This document shows positions 8,299-17,637 of a stretch of DNA of 64,000 bases, piece after piece (the stretch's first letter is position 1; each line of letters starts with the position of its first letter). This DNA comes from Gorillibacterium timonense (GTDB lineage Bacteria; Bacillota; Bacilli; Paenibacillales; NBRC-103111). A program made the position numbers and the translations under genes. The stretch lies in assembly GCF_001457415.1 (NCBI RefSeq), contig NZ_LN881724.1, positions 1,364,001 to 1,428,000 on the forward strand. The letters run 5' to 3'. The notes under the pieces are model-generated. The model was not told the DNA's origin. It ran no database searches and saw only the letters and a list, made by a program, of their open reading frames with translations.

Positions 8299-8814
8299 TC
8301 AAGGGGTGTATTGCTGTACGATCTTCACGACTTTTCCGTCTTTTAAGGTGAGGTGGTAAGGAAACGCCTTTTGGTCGGGAGTTCCTTTGCCATCCAAGGC
8401 CTCGATAAATTGATTCAAGGTGATCTCTTCGTTCCACTTGATGGTATAGGGATCATAGAGCTGCATCAGCACTTGCGCTTGGGCGCTCACGTCGAAGGTT
8501 TCCAATGTCTTCTCGTCATTGACGATATAGTAACCGTCCGGTACACGGCCGATTTCGGCAGCCCCTTCAGGATCCCGTTCCGCAAACACTTTGTCGGCTT
8601 CTGCTCCTTGATACCATTCAATCGGATCGGCCGTCAAGATCAATTGGCCGTTCTTGTTCTCCAGGGAGGAGATGAGGACGGTTACGGTGGTCTCAGGAGT
8701 CGCACCGACTGACGATCGTTTGCCCACAGCATTCGCCGTGGATACCATCGATAATAACAAAACCGCTGTCAGACTTCCGTACAGAATACGCTTGGCCTGT
8801 CCGTGAATCTTCAT
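8299..8814 (-). CDS. Exported protein of unknown function
   Basis: A 171-residue secreted protein, signal peptide at residues 1-30 (hydrophobic ILYGSLTAVLLLSMV, likely cleavage after ANA). The mature part has TVTVLISSLENKNGQLILTADPIEWYQGAEAD and ends in HLTLKDGKVVKIVQQYTP, a pattern seen in small exported proteins of Paenibacillaceae that carry no named domain. GGGGAG is nine bases upstream. A strong terminator follows, so this is a single-gene transcript. Confidence 0.7.
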   Translation of the reverse strand: MKIHGQAKRILYGSLTAVLLLSMVSTANAVGKRSSVGATPETTVTVLISSLENKNGQLILTADPIEWYQGAEADKVFAERDPEGAAEIGRVPDGYYIVNDEKTLETFDVSAQAQVLMQLYDPYTIKWNEEITLNQFIEALDGKGTPDQKAFPYHLTLKDGKVVKIVQQYTP

Positions 8815-9038
8815 CTTGCTTCTCCCCTTTGAGCCCGCTCCATCATTCGGGTCTTGCTTCTTCTTACCCCGGCGGAAGCCGCTCTAACCGTTATTCTATG
8901 TATAAAACGGATCGGGAAGACAAAATGTTTCATCGATTTTCGATTTTTTTAGAAAAAATGATCCGCGGAACGCTCAGGAATTAAGGTTCTTCTTGAAACC
9001 GGATTCGTGGTAGAATAGGGACGAGGAGGAATTCATTC

Positions 9039-9656
9039 ATGTCGCAAAAGGAAAACGAAACGGCACAGGCCACCGAGCAGGAAAAGGCGGAGGCCATCGG
9101 AGCCTTGTTCACGCATTGCAGAAACATGCTTCTTCAAAGCTTTGACGGATCGGATGTGGAAGGACAGGTCGGCGAGCATCCGCTTTTCGGGCCGCTGTTC
9201 ATCTTTACGCTTAAACTGAATCAGCAAGCCTACTCTTGCGGTTTTCTCGTTGGAGAAGTGGCGCGCACGATGCAAAATAATCCTCATCCAGAAGTCTGGA
9301 TCTCCTCCTTCTTTGTGGATATGGTTCGGGAAGGGACAAGCCGTCCGCTGCCGAGCCAGCCGAGCTCTGAGGAAGAGAGCAAAGCCTTTGTAGAGCAAAA
9401 GGTGCTGCCTGCTTGCGCTAACGGAATCCGGGAGGAATTTACCGATCGGTCCGTCCATCTGGAAGTCGTGATGCACCCGGAATACGGCCCCATCCTGGAA
9501 GCGGGCTTCCCGGAATACAAGGATGGCTCCAATACGGCAGGGCTTCCGATTCATTTTCTGTTCACCCTGTACCTGTTGAACCGCGATCCTGCGGAGCCTG
9601 TTATCGAGGCCCTCTACCGAGTTCTCTCGGAGCAAGAAGCGGTAGAAGCCCATTGA
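9039..9656 (+). CDS. Conserved hypothetical cytoplasmic protein
   Basis: A 205-residue soluble protein with no signal peptide or membrane helix. I recognise no family or catalytic motif. It has an acidic N-terminus and stretches such as HPLFGPLFIFTLKLNQ and HPEYGPILEAGFPEY, which look like an internal near-repeat of HP-x-(F/Y)-GP. GAGGAGG lies 10 bases before the ATG. It precedes the cydAB genes by about 250 bases and shows no link to them. Confidence 0.65.
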   Translation: MSQKENETAQATEQEKAEAIGALFTHCRNMLLQSFDGSDVEGQVGEHPLFGPLFIFTLKLNQQAYSCGFLVGEVARTMQNNPHPEVWISSFFVDMVREGTSRPLPSQPSSEEESKAFVEQKVLPACANGIREEFTDRSVHLEVVMHPEYGPILEAGFPEYKDGSNTAGLPIHFLFTLYLLNRDPAEPVIEALYRVLSEQEAVEAH

Positions 9657-9910
9657 TCCGATCCACACAGCACGCTTCCAATCCTTATCGTGTGGATATG
9701 GTTTAGCGTCACTAAAAACAACACACAACCAAACGGGATCCTTCCTGCTGCCGATTCGAACGGTGGTGGAGAGGGTCCCTTTCCTTTGTTATCGATGCAA
9801 TCAAAGGCGGCGTCACCACCCGGCTTGGAAGAACGTGGAATCAGAATAGCACCCAACGACCATACTACTTCTGCAGCAATCAAAAATTGCTTGGAGAGGG
9901 TGTTTCACGA

Positions 9911-11254
9911 ATGGATTCGGTGACTCTGTCCCGGGCGTTGTTCGGGACTTCCATGGCCTTCCATATCATTTTTGCGACTCTCGGCGTCGGGTTGCCGCTG
10001 ATGATTCTGCTCGCTGAGCTCATGTTCCAGAAAACGAAGGATGCGGATTATGAGCTCATGGCGAGGCGCTGGACCAAAGCCTTCGGAATTCTGCTCGGGG
10101 TCGGCATCCCTTCCGGCACCATCGTAGGGGTGTTGATTTCGCTTTTGTTTCCGGGCTTTATGCAGATTGTCGGCCAAGTCATCGCCCTGCCTTTTCAAAT
10201 CGAGATTTGGGCGTTCTTCCTGGAAGCCCTCTTCATGACCATCTATGTCTATGCCGCCGCTCGGTTAAGTCCGGCTCTCCGAATCACAAGCTTGGCGCTC
10301 GTCGCCTTCGGGGCGCTCATGTCGGCTGTATTGATCACCGACGCGCAGGCTTGGATGAACACGCCGACCGGCTTCCGCATGGTGAATGGGCAGGTGACGG
10401 ATGTCGATCCGTGGGCCGCGTTCTTCAACCCGGCGTTTCCCTTCTCGGCTTCGCATGTCGGAATATCAGCGTTCCTGACCGGGTCGTTCGCCGCCGTATC
10501 CGCTGGGGCCTGGATGCTCCTGAAGCCGAACCGGACGGAGCGGGAGAGGGCCTACCACGGCAAAGGGCTGCGGCTCGCGCTGACGGTCGGAGGGGTTTTT
10601 GCCATCCTTACAGCAGTGAACGGACATGCCGTCGCACAAGCTCTCGCCCGCCATAACCCGGAGAAGCTGGCGGCGGCGGAAGCCCTCTTCGAAACCCGGA
10701 CTCACGCTCCGCTCTCCCTACTGGGCATCGCAGATCCCGACACGCGGACGCTCAAGTATGCGATTGAGATTCCCGGTGGACTCAGCTTCCTTGCCACCAA
10801 CCGCTTCGACGGCGTCGTCAAAGGGCTTGATCAGGTTCCCCGTGAGGACTGGCCGCCGCTCTATACCCATACCCTCTTTAACGGAATGGTGGGGATCGGG
10901 TTCTTCCTCATCCTCGTCCCCCTTGCGGTATGGGCGTTCAGACGCTTCCGCCGGAAGGAACTGCCGCGCTGGCTCCTCTATGTATGCGCGGTATCGGGAC
11001 CGCTTGCGATGCTGGGCACGGAGTTTGGTTGGATCTTCAGCTGCTCCGGGCGCCAGCCTTGGACGATCTACCATATTCAAAGGACGACGGAAGCCGCGAC
11101 GAAAACCGGGAATATCGGAACCTTGTTTCTCTTGTTCGCCGGGCTCTATCTCTTCCTGTTTGTTGCGACCGGATTTGTGATGTACTTCTACTTTCGAACC
11201 CATCCGGTCGCGCGGGAATGGAACTCCGCCCCAGAAACGGGGGTTCAGTCATGA
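9911..11254 (+). CDS. cydA: Cytochrome bd-type quinol oxidase subunit I (YthA/CydA-like)
   Basis: Haem-carrying subunit of a bd-type terminal oxidase, which oxidises quinol and reduces oxygen to water in the membrane. The 447-residue length fits the short-Q-loop type found in Bacillus YthA. The N-terminal helix contains RALFGTSMAFHIIFATLGVG with the haem-ligand His. Near the C-terminus EFGWIFSCSGRQPWTIY carries the conserved GRQPW signature. About nine membrane helices are visible. GGAGAGGG precedes the ATG at 9911. The stop overlaps the cydB start by four bases. No CydDC assembly transporter is nearby. Confidence 0.9.
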   Translation: MDSVTLSRALFGTSMAFHIIFATLGVGLPLMILLAELMFQKTKDADYELMARRWTKAFGILLGVGIPSGTIVGVLISLLFPGFMQIVGQVIALPFQIEIWAFFLEALFMTIYVYAAARLSPALRITSLALVAFGALMSAVLITDAQAWMNTPTGFRMVNGQVTDVDPWAAFFNPAFPFSASHVGISAFLTGSFAAVSAGAWMLLKPNRTERERAYHGKGLRLALTVGGVFAILTAVNGHAVAQALARHNPEKLAAAEALFETRTHAPLSLLGIADPDTRTLKYAIEIPGGLSFLATNRFDGVVKGLDQVPREDWPPLYTHTLFNGMVGIGFFLILVPLAVWAFRRFRRKELPRWLLYVCAVSGPLAMLGTEFGWIFSCSGRQPWTIYHIQRTTEAATKTGNIGTLFLLFAGLYLFLFVATGFVMYFYFRTHPVAREWNSAPETGVQS

Positions 11255-12276
11255 ACGGGTCACAGCTCGCCATCACCGTCATTTGGGTGATTCTGTTCAC
11301 CTATTCCATTCTTGGCTCCATCGATTTCGGCTCAGGATTTTGGGCGATGGTCTACGGCCGTCCCGACTCCGAGGCATCGCTTGTCGCCAATCGCTTCCTG
11401 TCTCCCTCCTGGAAGGTGACGAACGTCTTTCTTGTCCTGCTTGTGGTAGCGTTGGTCGGATTTTTCCCTCACGCCGCTTATATGCTGGGAACCATCCTGC
11501 TGCTGCCAGCAGGTCTCGTGTTGATTCTGCTCACGATCCGCAGCTCCTTTATGGTGTTCTCCTATTCGGTCTCCGGTCGCTACGCCGCCATCTTAAGAGT
11601 CGTATCGGGAGTGACCGGGCTGTTGATTCCTGCGCTCCTGCTCAGTGTCCTGCCGATATCCCTCGGCGGCTTCGTCTCCATGGACAGCGGCTATCCGCAG
11701 CTTCATTTCGGTCGTCTCCTGCTGAGCGGTACCGAGTACGCGCATCTCGCCTTCGGCCTCGCGACGGAGCTGTTTCTGTCCGCGCTCTTTCTCGCTTCTT
11801 ATGCAGAGGAGAGCGGGCGCGAGGGGGCTTACCGCTTCTATCGGAAGGCGTCGCTCTGGCTTGGTCCGGTCACCCTGATCATGGCTATGCTCACGGCTTT
11901 GACTTTTGCGCCGGAAGCCTCCTGGATCGTGCCGAACATGCGCAGAACGGCTCCTTTCTTCAGCTTGTCGCTGGCTGCCTTTGCAATAGGGTATAGTGCG
12001 CTTTGGTGGAAGGGAAGGCAGGGGAGAATGGGCCGGCCGAAAGCGGCCGTCATCCTCATCGCCGTTCAATACGGATTGGCGGTCTTCTCTTATGGCGCAG
12101 CCCATATGCCCTATATCGTATATCCTTATCTTTCCATAGAGCAAGGGTTCACCAACGAAATCATGTTCCGGCAGCTGCTCATCGGCTATGGCGTCAGTAC
12201 GCTGCTTTTGGTTCCCATCTTTGTCTGGTTTTGGCGGTTGTTCTTTCGCGATCCGACTTACCTGGCCAAGGAGTGA
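11251..12276 (+). CDS. cydB: Cytochrome bd-type quinol oxidase subunit II (YthB/CydB-like)
   Basis: Second subunit of the bd-type oxidase, 341 residues and about eight membrane helices. The family N-terminus is visible: AITVIWVILFTYSILGSIDFG, here split as AITVIWVILFTYS and ILGSIDFGSGFWAM, the latter matching the conserved DFG-containing start of CydB proteins. The ATG overlaps the cydA stop (ATGA), which implies translational coupling and equimolar synthesis. It ends with a basic tail after a last helix (VPIFVWFWRLFF). Confidence 0.88.
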   Translation: MNGSQLAITVIWVILFTYSILGSIDFGSGFWAMVYGRPDSEASLVANRFLSPSWKVTNVFLVLLVVALVGFFPHAAYMLGTILLLPAGLVLILLTIRSSFMVFSYSVSGRYAAILRVVSGVTGLLIPALLLSVLPISLGGFVSMDSGYPQLHFGRLLLSGTEYAHLAFGLATELFLSALFLASYAEESGREGAYRFYRKASLWLGPVTLIMAMLTALTFAPEASWIVPNMRRTAPFFSLSLAAFAIGYSALWWKGRQGRMGRPKAAVILIAVQYGLAVFSYGAAHMPYIVYPYLSIEQGFTNEIMFRQLLIGYGVSTLLLVPIFVWFWRLFFRDPTYLAKE

Positions 12277-12445
12277 GCATTCAGTACGCTGTCCGCTTAA
12301 AAACCGTGATCTCCGCACAACTTCCCATACCAATTGACGCCGATTCATATCCACACGATTAGGGCTGATAGCGTACCAAGAAGGAAAAACATCCCATTTG
12401 TCGAATAGATTATCGTTCGACCTATTCTTGATCGGGAACTGATGG

Positions 12446-15061
12446 ATGCTCATGAACCAGTCTACTTTTCGAACGACGCTGCAGCTTCGCGGGATGGTGC
12501 TTTATGTTCTTCTCGGAGCGGCTGCTTTGCTTGGCTATGCGTTTCCGGTCCGGCTTTTGTTTGGCTCGGAATTTATCTTTGCTGCTCTGTTTCTCTATAT
12601 AACGGGACGGTTATACGGGCTCACTTGGTCACTGCTGCAAGTTGCTGTCGTCCATATTACCGGCTTCTTCCTGTTCGGTCCGTCGATCGGCCTTTTTTTG
12701 CATGGGACGGAGATTCTTCTCGTCATCCTCCTCTGCGGAAAGTCCAGACGAAAGGACTTTTTTTTCGGTGATCTCCTCTTTTGGCTCGTGCTTGGCGGCC
12801 CTATTCTGACCTTCGGGATCCTTAAGAGCGGCCAGATTTTTTCCATGGAATCGACTTTGTACGTTCTCGTACCGGTGCTGGGCGGACTCATGAATGCGCT
12901 GATCGCGGAGCTGCTCATCACCTATCTCACCATCTCGCGGTGGCGCATCCGCGTCCGCAGAAGCTCGTCCGGTAAGATTCGACTCGCAAGGCTGCTGAAG
13001 CAGATTACCTTCGCTTGTATCTTCGCGTCCAGTTTTTTCTATTTGCTGAATAGCAGCCGCACACTCGAAAGCAATATCATGAATCAGGTGAACGGAGAAG
13101 CGGCCGGTTCGAGCCGGATGATTGAGGAGAACTTTAACACCTGGACGGCGGAGGAAAAGCGGGGAATTCCGCTGCGGAGCCTACTCACCTATGGCCATAT
13201 GCGGGAGCTGGTCCAAAACTCCTCTTTGTCGGCTGACTATGAGTGGGCGGTAATCGATCAAAAGGGAGAATGCTTGCTATCCTATCCCTCCAAAGACGTT
13301 GACCCTGAATGGGTGCATTCCGGACGCTGGAGTCGGCTGTCACCGATCATCTTCGAGTGGAAGCCGGAGCTGTCCGTGCTGAGACTGGGCGAGAATGACT
13401 GGAAACGAAACGGCTTTATCTATTCATCGGAGATGGGGGCGAATACCTTATATGTCAAAATCCCCTTATCCAAGTTCCGATCGGATGTCTTTGGAATCTA
13501 CGCCGCTCAATTCAAAAACTTGCTGATCCTCATTTTGATGCTGACCTTGTTCGCGTATCTGATCCAGAATTTCTTCTTGAAGACGATTCGCCAGCTCGCG
13601 TCCAGCACCGAGAACATTCCACGAAGGCTGAAGTCGCGGACGAAGATCGATTGGCCTCATTCCCGGATAGAAGAGGTCCATTCGCTCATCGGGAATATTC
13701 GCTCTGTAACCGACAAGCTGGCCGATATGCTGAACGATTCATGGCAGATGGCCTATTACGATACATTGACGGGGCTTCCCAACCGCCGTCATTTTACCGA
13801 GCATTTGCGCATGACCTTGAAATCGGATGAGGTCCGAACGACGAAGCTCGCCGTTCTGTTCATCGACCTGGACCGGTTTAAACAGATCAATGATACCTTG
13901 GGGCACGGGATCGGAGACGAGCTGCTGCGCCAGGTAGGCGGACGGTTATCCTCCTTCCTGAGTGACGAAGCGTTTATCGCCCGCCTTGGGGGAGACGAGT
14001 TCGTCATCGTCATGGAATACGAGGAGGAATCGATGCCGGCGGAGATTGCAGAGCGGCTGCTAGGCGAGCTGAACCGCTCCTTCCAAGTCGGGGATAATGA
14101 ACTGTACGTTTCGGCCAGCATCGGCATCAGCCGCACCGAGATCCGAGAAGAGTGGGAGCTGGACGATCTGCTGAAGAAAGCCGATTCTGCCATGTACGAC
14201 GCTAAGGGAAGTGGAGGAAACGCCTATTGTTATTATGCAAGCGGCCATTCCCAAACGATGTCCGAGCAGATGAAGCTCGAATTCGAGTTGAGGAAGGCGC
14301 TGGTTCATCATCAGCTGACCCTCTTCTATCAACCGATCGTAGATGCAGACAGCGGAGTTGTGAATGCGGTGGAAGCGCTTCTTCGCTGGAACCATCCGGA
14401 GCTCGGAGCCATTCAGCCGGCAAAATTCATCCCCGTCGCCGAGAGCAGCGGTCTCATCAAGGCGATCGGAGAGTGGACGCTCCGGGAGGCATGTAGGCAA
14501 AATCAAGTCTGGGCGCAAATGTCCTCCAAGCCATTCCGCGTTGCCGTCAATCTATCGCCAAGCCAGTTTCGGCAGGGCTCTGTCTTCGAACTGGTTGAAC
14601 ATGTCTTGAAGGAGACCGGGCTGCCCGCAGAGCTGCTCGAGCTTGAAATCACCGAGGCCGTCGTCGTGAATCATGTCGGTAAGGTTATGGAGGAGCTTCA
14701 TAAGCTTAAGAAGCTCGGGGTACGCATCTGGATCGACGATTTTGGAACCGGCTATTCCTCTCTCGGGATGCTGAAGACTTTGCCTGTGGACGGCTTCAAA
14801 ATCGACCAATCGTTCGTCCGGGGAATACCGGTTGACCGCGACAATCTATCCATCGTCCGAACGATCGTCTCCTTGGCTGAATCCCGGCAGTGGAGCGTGA
14901 TTGCGGAAGGAGTCGAAACCGAGCGGGAATCGGAGACGCTTGTCGCTCTCGGCTGCCTGGAGCAGCAAGGCTATTATTTCAGCTATCCAATATCGGCTGA
15001 CCAGATTCAAGAGGAGTACGTCATTCCCTTTTGCTGCTCCCGGAAGGAGGAAGAAGCATGA
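12446..15061 (+). CDS. Membrane GGDEF-EAL protein (c-di-GMP turnover)
   Basis: An 871-residue enzyme for making and/or degrading cyclic di-GMP at the membrane. About five N-terminal helices (residues 15-165) are followed by a helix near 190, an extracellular region of about 150 residues and another helix near 360 (LLILILMLTLFAYLI). The GGDEF domain has DTLTGLPNRRHF and an intact RLGGDEF near residue 515; no inhibitory RXXD site is seen just before it. The EAL domain has EALLRWNHP, NLSPSQF, ELEITE, DDFGTGYSSL, EGVETE and QGYYFSYP, so it looks active. The stop overlaps the next gene, a solute-binding lipoprotein. Confidence 0.92.
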   Translation: MLMNQSTFRTTLQLRGMVLYVLLGAAALLGYAFPVRLLFGSEFIFAALFLYITGRLYGLTWSLLQVAVVHITGFFLFGPSIGLFLHGTEILLVILLCGKSRRKDFFFGDLLFWLVLGGPILTFGILKSGQIFSMESTLYVLVPVLGGLMNALIAELLITYLTISRWRIRVRRSSSGKIRLARLLKQITFACIFASSFFYLLNSSRTLESNIMNQVNGEAAGSSRMIEENFNTWTAEEKRGIPLRSLLTYGHMRELVQNSSLSADYEWAVIDQKGECLLSYPSKDVDPEWVHSGRWSRLSPIIFEWKPELSVLRLGENDWKRNGFIYSSEMGANTLYVKIPLSKFRSDVFGIYAAQFKNLLILILMLTLFAYLIQNFFLKTIRQLASSTENIPRRLKSRTKIDWPHSRIEEVHSLIGNIRSVTDKLADMLNDSWQMAYYDTLTGLPNRRHFTEHLRMTLKSDEVRTTKLAVLFIDLDRFKQINDTLGHGIGDELLRQVGGRLSSFLSDEAFIARLGGDEFVIVMEYEEESMPAEIAERLLGELNRSFQVGDNELYVSASIGISRTEIREEWELDDLLKKADSAMYDAKGSGGNAYCYYASGHSQTMSEQMKLEFELRKALVHHQLTLFYQPIVDADSGVVNAVEALLRWNHPELGAIQPAKFIPVAESSGLIKAIGEWTLREACRQNQVWAQMSSKPFRVAVNLSPSQFRQGSVFELVEHVLKETGLPAELLELEITEAVVVNHVGKVMEELHKLKKLGVRIWIDDFGTGYSSLGMLKTLPVDGFKIDQSFVRGIPVDRDNLSIVRTIVSLAESRQWSVIAEGVETERESETLVALGCLEQQGYYFSYPISADQIQEEYVIPFCCSRKEEEA

Positions 15062-16299
15062 ACCGTCGGGTTGTTCGGATCGCACTGCTGTTCGGGCTTA
15101 TGATGATGTCCGGTTGTTCCCGCACCCTTCAGGTTGCCAACCCTATACCGGTTCCTGCAGAGGCTCCTGTTCATTCCGATACGCCTTCTTCGGAGCAGAA
15201 GCTGGTCATCCTCGCTCCGAGCGATATGCCTCCGGCATGGCAGGCGGAATGCCGCAAGCTTGAATCGTTCATTCCCATCACCTGGATCAACGCGAGCAAG
15301 ACCGATTCAGGCGCTTATTTGGATGCGCTATCCAAGAAGCAGCCGCCTGATCTGATCCTGTTCGATGCCTCCCTGCTGGGAGAACTTCGCGGGAACGATG
15401 TGTTTGAGGATTTGGCCAGCAGTGCCTATGGAGCTTTTTCGTATAATACCGTGTTCCCGGGACTCCGTCTCGATGCTTACAAATCGCTGGACGGGCACCG
15501 ACTTGTTGCCTTTCCGCTCAGCCTATACGCGCAAGTGACCTTCTACCGAGCGGATCTGATCTCCGCTGCTGGTTATCCTGCAGACCCCGATGAGCTGGGC
15601 AAGCTGCTGGAAGACCCCAAGCAGTGGCTCCAGCTCGGGATGAAGCTCAAGTCCGAAGGGCTGTGGATTCAAGAGCAGATAACGGACGGGATAGACATTG
15701 CCGTTGCAGGACAGAGCTACTTTAACGAGGACGGCTCCTTCGTGAGGAGCACCGGCGAACTGGTGAAGAAGCTTGACGCCGTTCAGCGGGCAGCCCGAGC
15801 CAGCATGGCCGCTCAGATCAACTTGGATTCGAGGACAGGCTATGAGACGTTAAAGGCCGGAAAATACGCCATGCTGTACGGGGCGGAATGGAGGCTCGAC
15901 GCTTTGCGAGAGGCCGATCCAGAAAAAGCGGAGGAGTGGCGACTCACCCGGCTTCCCTTCAACGCGTATGGACCAAGCGAAGAGCTGCTGTTCGCAATTC
16001 CGAGCGAAGGGAGCAATCCGGAGAAGGCATGGGCATTCGCAAAAGCCTGGCTCGAAGATGAAAAGGCGAAGGGAGAGGCGACTCAAGCCCGAAAATGGTA
16101 TTCCCGGTTCCCGAATTCATGGCCGACCCCGCTCGATAAGAGAGCCGATAAGCTATGGCGGGCTACCTTGACAGAATACCTGTTCAACGACAGCAAGACA
16201 CCGACCCAAGCGGTAGCAACGGCTTATGCGAGGACCATCCCCGGCCTTGGGGCTGATTATCGCATCTTATTTGAAGAAGTCGCCAGGTCGTCAAGATAA
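15058..16299 (+). CDS. Extracellular solute-binding lipoprotein overlapping the GGDEF-EAL gene
   Basis: A 413-residue substrate-binding protein of the ABC sugar-importer type, membrane-anchored by a lipobox (MMMSGC, lipidated Cys about residue 19). Family traits are the KLVILAPSDMPPAWQ strand, ALSKKQPPDLILFDASLL, FPLSLYAQVTFYRADLI and a C-terminal NPEKAWAFAKAWLEDEK helix. No permease or ATPase accompanies it. Its ATG overlaps the stop of the GGDEF-EAL gene by four bases. I infer that it may act as the ligand-sensing partner of that enzyme rather than in transport. A LacI regulator gene follows. Confidence 0.85.
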   Translation: MNRRVVRIALLFGLMMMSGCSRTLQVANPIPVPAEAPVHSDTPSSEQKLVILAPSDMPPAWQAECRKLESFIPITWINASKTDSGAYLDALSKKQPPDLILFDASLLGELRGNDVFEDLASSAYGAFSYNTVFPGLRLDAYKSLDGHRLVAFPLSLYAQVTFYRADLISAAGYPADPDELGKLLEDPKQWLQLGMKLKSEGLWIQEQITDGIDIAVAGQSYFNEDGSFVRSTGELVKKLDAVQRAARASMAAQINLDSRTGYETLKAGKYAMLYGAEWRLDALREADPEKAEEWRLTRLPFNAYGPSEELLFAIPSEGSNPEKAWAFAKAWLEDEKAKGEATQARKWYSRFPNSWPTPLDKRADKLWRATLTEYLFNDSKTPTQAVATAYARTIPGLGADYRILFEEVARSSR

Positions 16300-16312
16300 G
16301 CCTTTCATAACA

Positions 16313-16321
16313 TGCTATAAT
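16313..16321 (+). promoter_or_regulatory. Extended -10 promoter for the LacI-family gene
   Basis: TGCTATAAT (TG at 16313-16314, TATAAT at 16316-16321) lies 42 bases before the ATG of the LacI-family gene. No good -35 is seen, as is usual for extended -10 promoters. Confidence 0.55.
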
Positions 16322-16362
16322 AGAGCAATAGCTTTTTTAGCGATAACGGTTGGAGTGGTTCG

Positions 16363-17442
16363 ATGACAAAGAAAGTTACCATGCAGCAAATCGCCGACCA
16401 TTTGGGCGTGTCGAAGTTCGTTGTGTCAAAGGCATTGTCGGGAAAGGGTGGAGTCAGCACAGCGGCGAAGGAACGGGTTCTTGAAGCAGCCGCTCAGCTC
16501 GGCTATTTCACTCAGCACAACGGAAACCGCCTTCGCGGCAAGCGGGAAGAGAAAGCGCCGAAGCTGCCGACTCCCAAGCACTCCATTCTTGTTCTAATGC
16601 CGAATGTCCGCTACCAGACGATGGATTCGACCTATTGGGGCAAGATCATTGACGGCATTTCGGCCAATTTGAGCGAATACGGCTGCGGGATGGTCATACT
16701 ATCGGAGCAAAAAGTAGAGAACCTGCGCAATATCCTCAATTTGGACGGCATTCTCGGAATGATTGGGGTAGGGGTCATCTCCTCTGCTATCCTCCTGGAG
16801 ATTCACCGGCTGGGTCTGCCGATGGTGCTCGTCGATCATGAGGATTCGCTGATTCCAGCTGACACGTTATTCCTCAACAACATCGACAGCATGAATCGGT
16901 TAACCCGTCACCTCCTTGCGATCGGTCACCGGAACCTGCAATTTATCGGCAATGTCGGGTTCTCGCGCAGCTTTCAGGACCGATTTGCAGGATATCGGGC
17001 GGCGATGGAAGAGGCCGGTCTGACTCTTGGCGGCGAAGCTCACGGCTATCTCAGTCTGGATGGCCTCGATCACTATGAGGATCAGCTGGTTCCATGGCTT
17101 TCGAGCAAGAAGGAGGAAGGTCGCTTGCCAACCGCGCTCGTCTGTGCGAATGATTCCATCGCCTTGGGTGCGATCGAAGCGCTGACGAGGCTTGGGTTAT
17201 CCGTTCCCGATGATGTATCGGTCACCGGGTTTGACAATATTGAGGATTCCGTCTGGTCTTCTCCTCCGCTTACGACCGTCCACGTACCAAAGGAAGCGTT
17301 GGGTCGCAGAGCGGTGCGACAGCTGATGGATCGCATTCACGCGGGGAAAGATCCCTACGAGAAAATTCTGCTCGCAGGCGAAATCGTCTATCGCGGTTCG
17401 ATTCGCGAGTGGGGAAACCCTATGCCCGATAACGATAATTAA
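16363..17442 (+). CDS. LacI-family transcriptional regulator
   Basis: A 359-residue repressor or activator of carbohydrate genes. The N-terminal helix-turn-helix is typical (MQQIADHLGVSKFVVSKALS, then the hinge helix region). The periplasmic-binding-like effector domain follows, with DGISANLSEYGCG, ALVCANDSIALGAIEAL and SVTGFDNIEDS near the C-terminus. Such proteins bind a sugar effector. It converges on the 2-epimerase/GH113 operon and is the nearest candidate regulator for it, which is inference from position. Confidence 0.9.
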   Translation: MTKKVTMQQIADHLGVSKFVVSKALSGKGGVSTAAKERVLEAAAQLGYFTQHNGNRLRGKREEKAPKLPTPKHSILVLMPNVRYQTMDSTYWGKIIDGISANLSEYGCGMVILSEQKVENLRNILNLDGILGMIGVGVISSAILLEIHRLGLPMVLVDHEDSLIPADTLFLNNIDSMNRLTRHLLAIGHRNLQFIGNVGFSRSFQDRFAGYRAAMEEAGLTLGGEAHGYLSLDGLDHYEDQLVPWLSSKKEEGRLPTALVCANDSIALGAIEALTRLGLSVPDDVSVTGFDNIEDSVWSSPPLTTVHVPKEALGRRAVRQLMDRIHAGKDPYEKILLAGEIVYRGSIREWGNPMPDNDN

Positions 17443-17561
17443 CGGCGGACTTATTCTTATAGGTTGCTCAATTCCAGGACAAATGAATATCGATCGAATA
17501 GACGCATCCATCACCACCGTGACAGGGGAGATGAGATGCGCCTTTTTGTTAGCGAGCTATG

Positions 17562-17603
17562 GAAAAAAAGGCTTCCCTATCTGAAAACGTCGATAGGGAA
17601 GCC
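17562..17603 (-). terminator. Rho-independent terminator of the epimerase operon
   Basis: GGCTTCCCTATC pairs with GATAGGGAAGCC (17570-17581 and 17592-17603) and on the minus strand is followed by TTTTTTT. It ends transcription from the epimerase side. Confidence 0.85.
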
Positions 17604-17637
17604 AGGTTCGTTACTGCGTTATGGTAAGGTTGGAGGG

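Noticed and set aside
9660..9697. ATCCACAC / GTGTGGAT inverted repeat
   Set aside because: Eight-base arms with a long loop and no T tract; may be a weak structure but no function can be supported.
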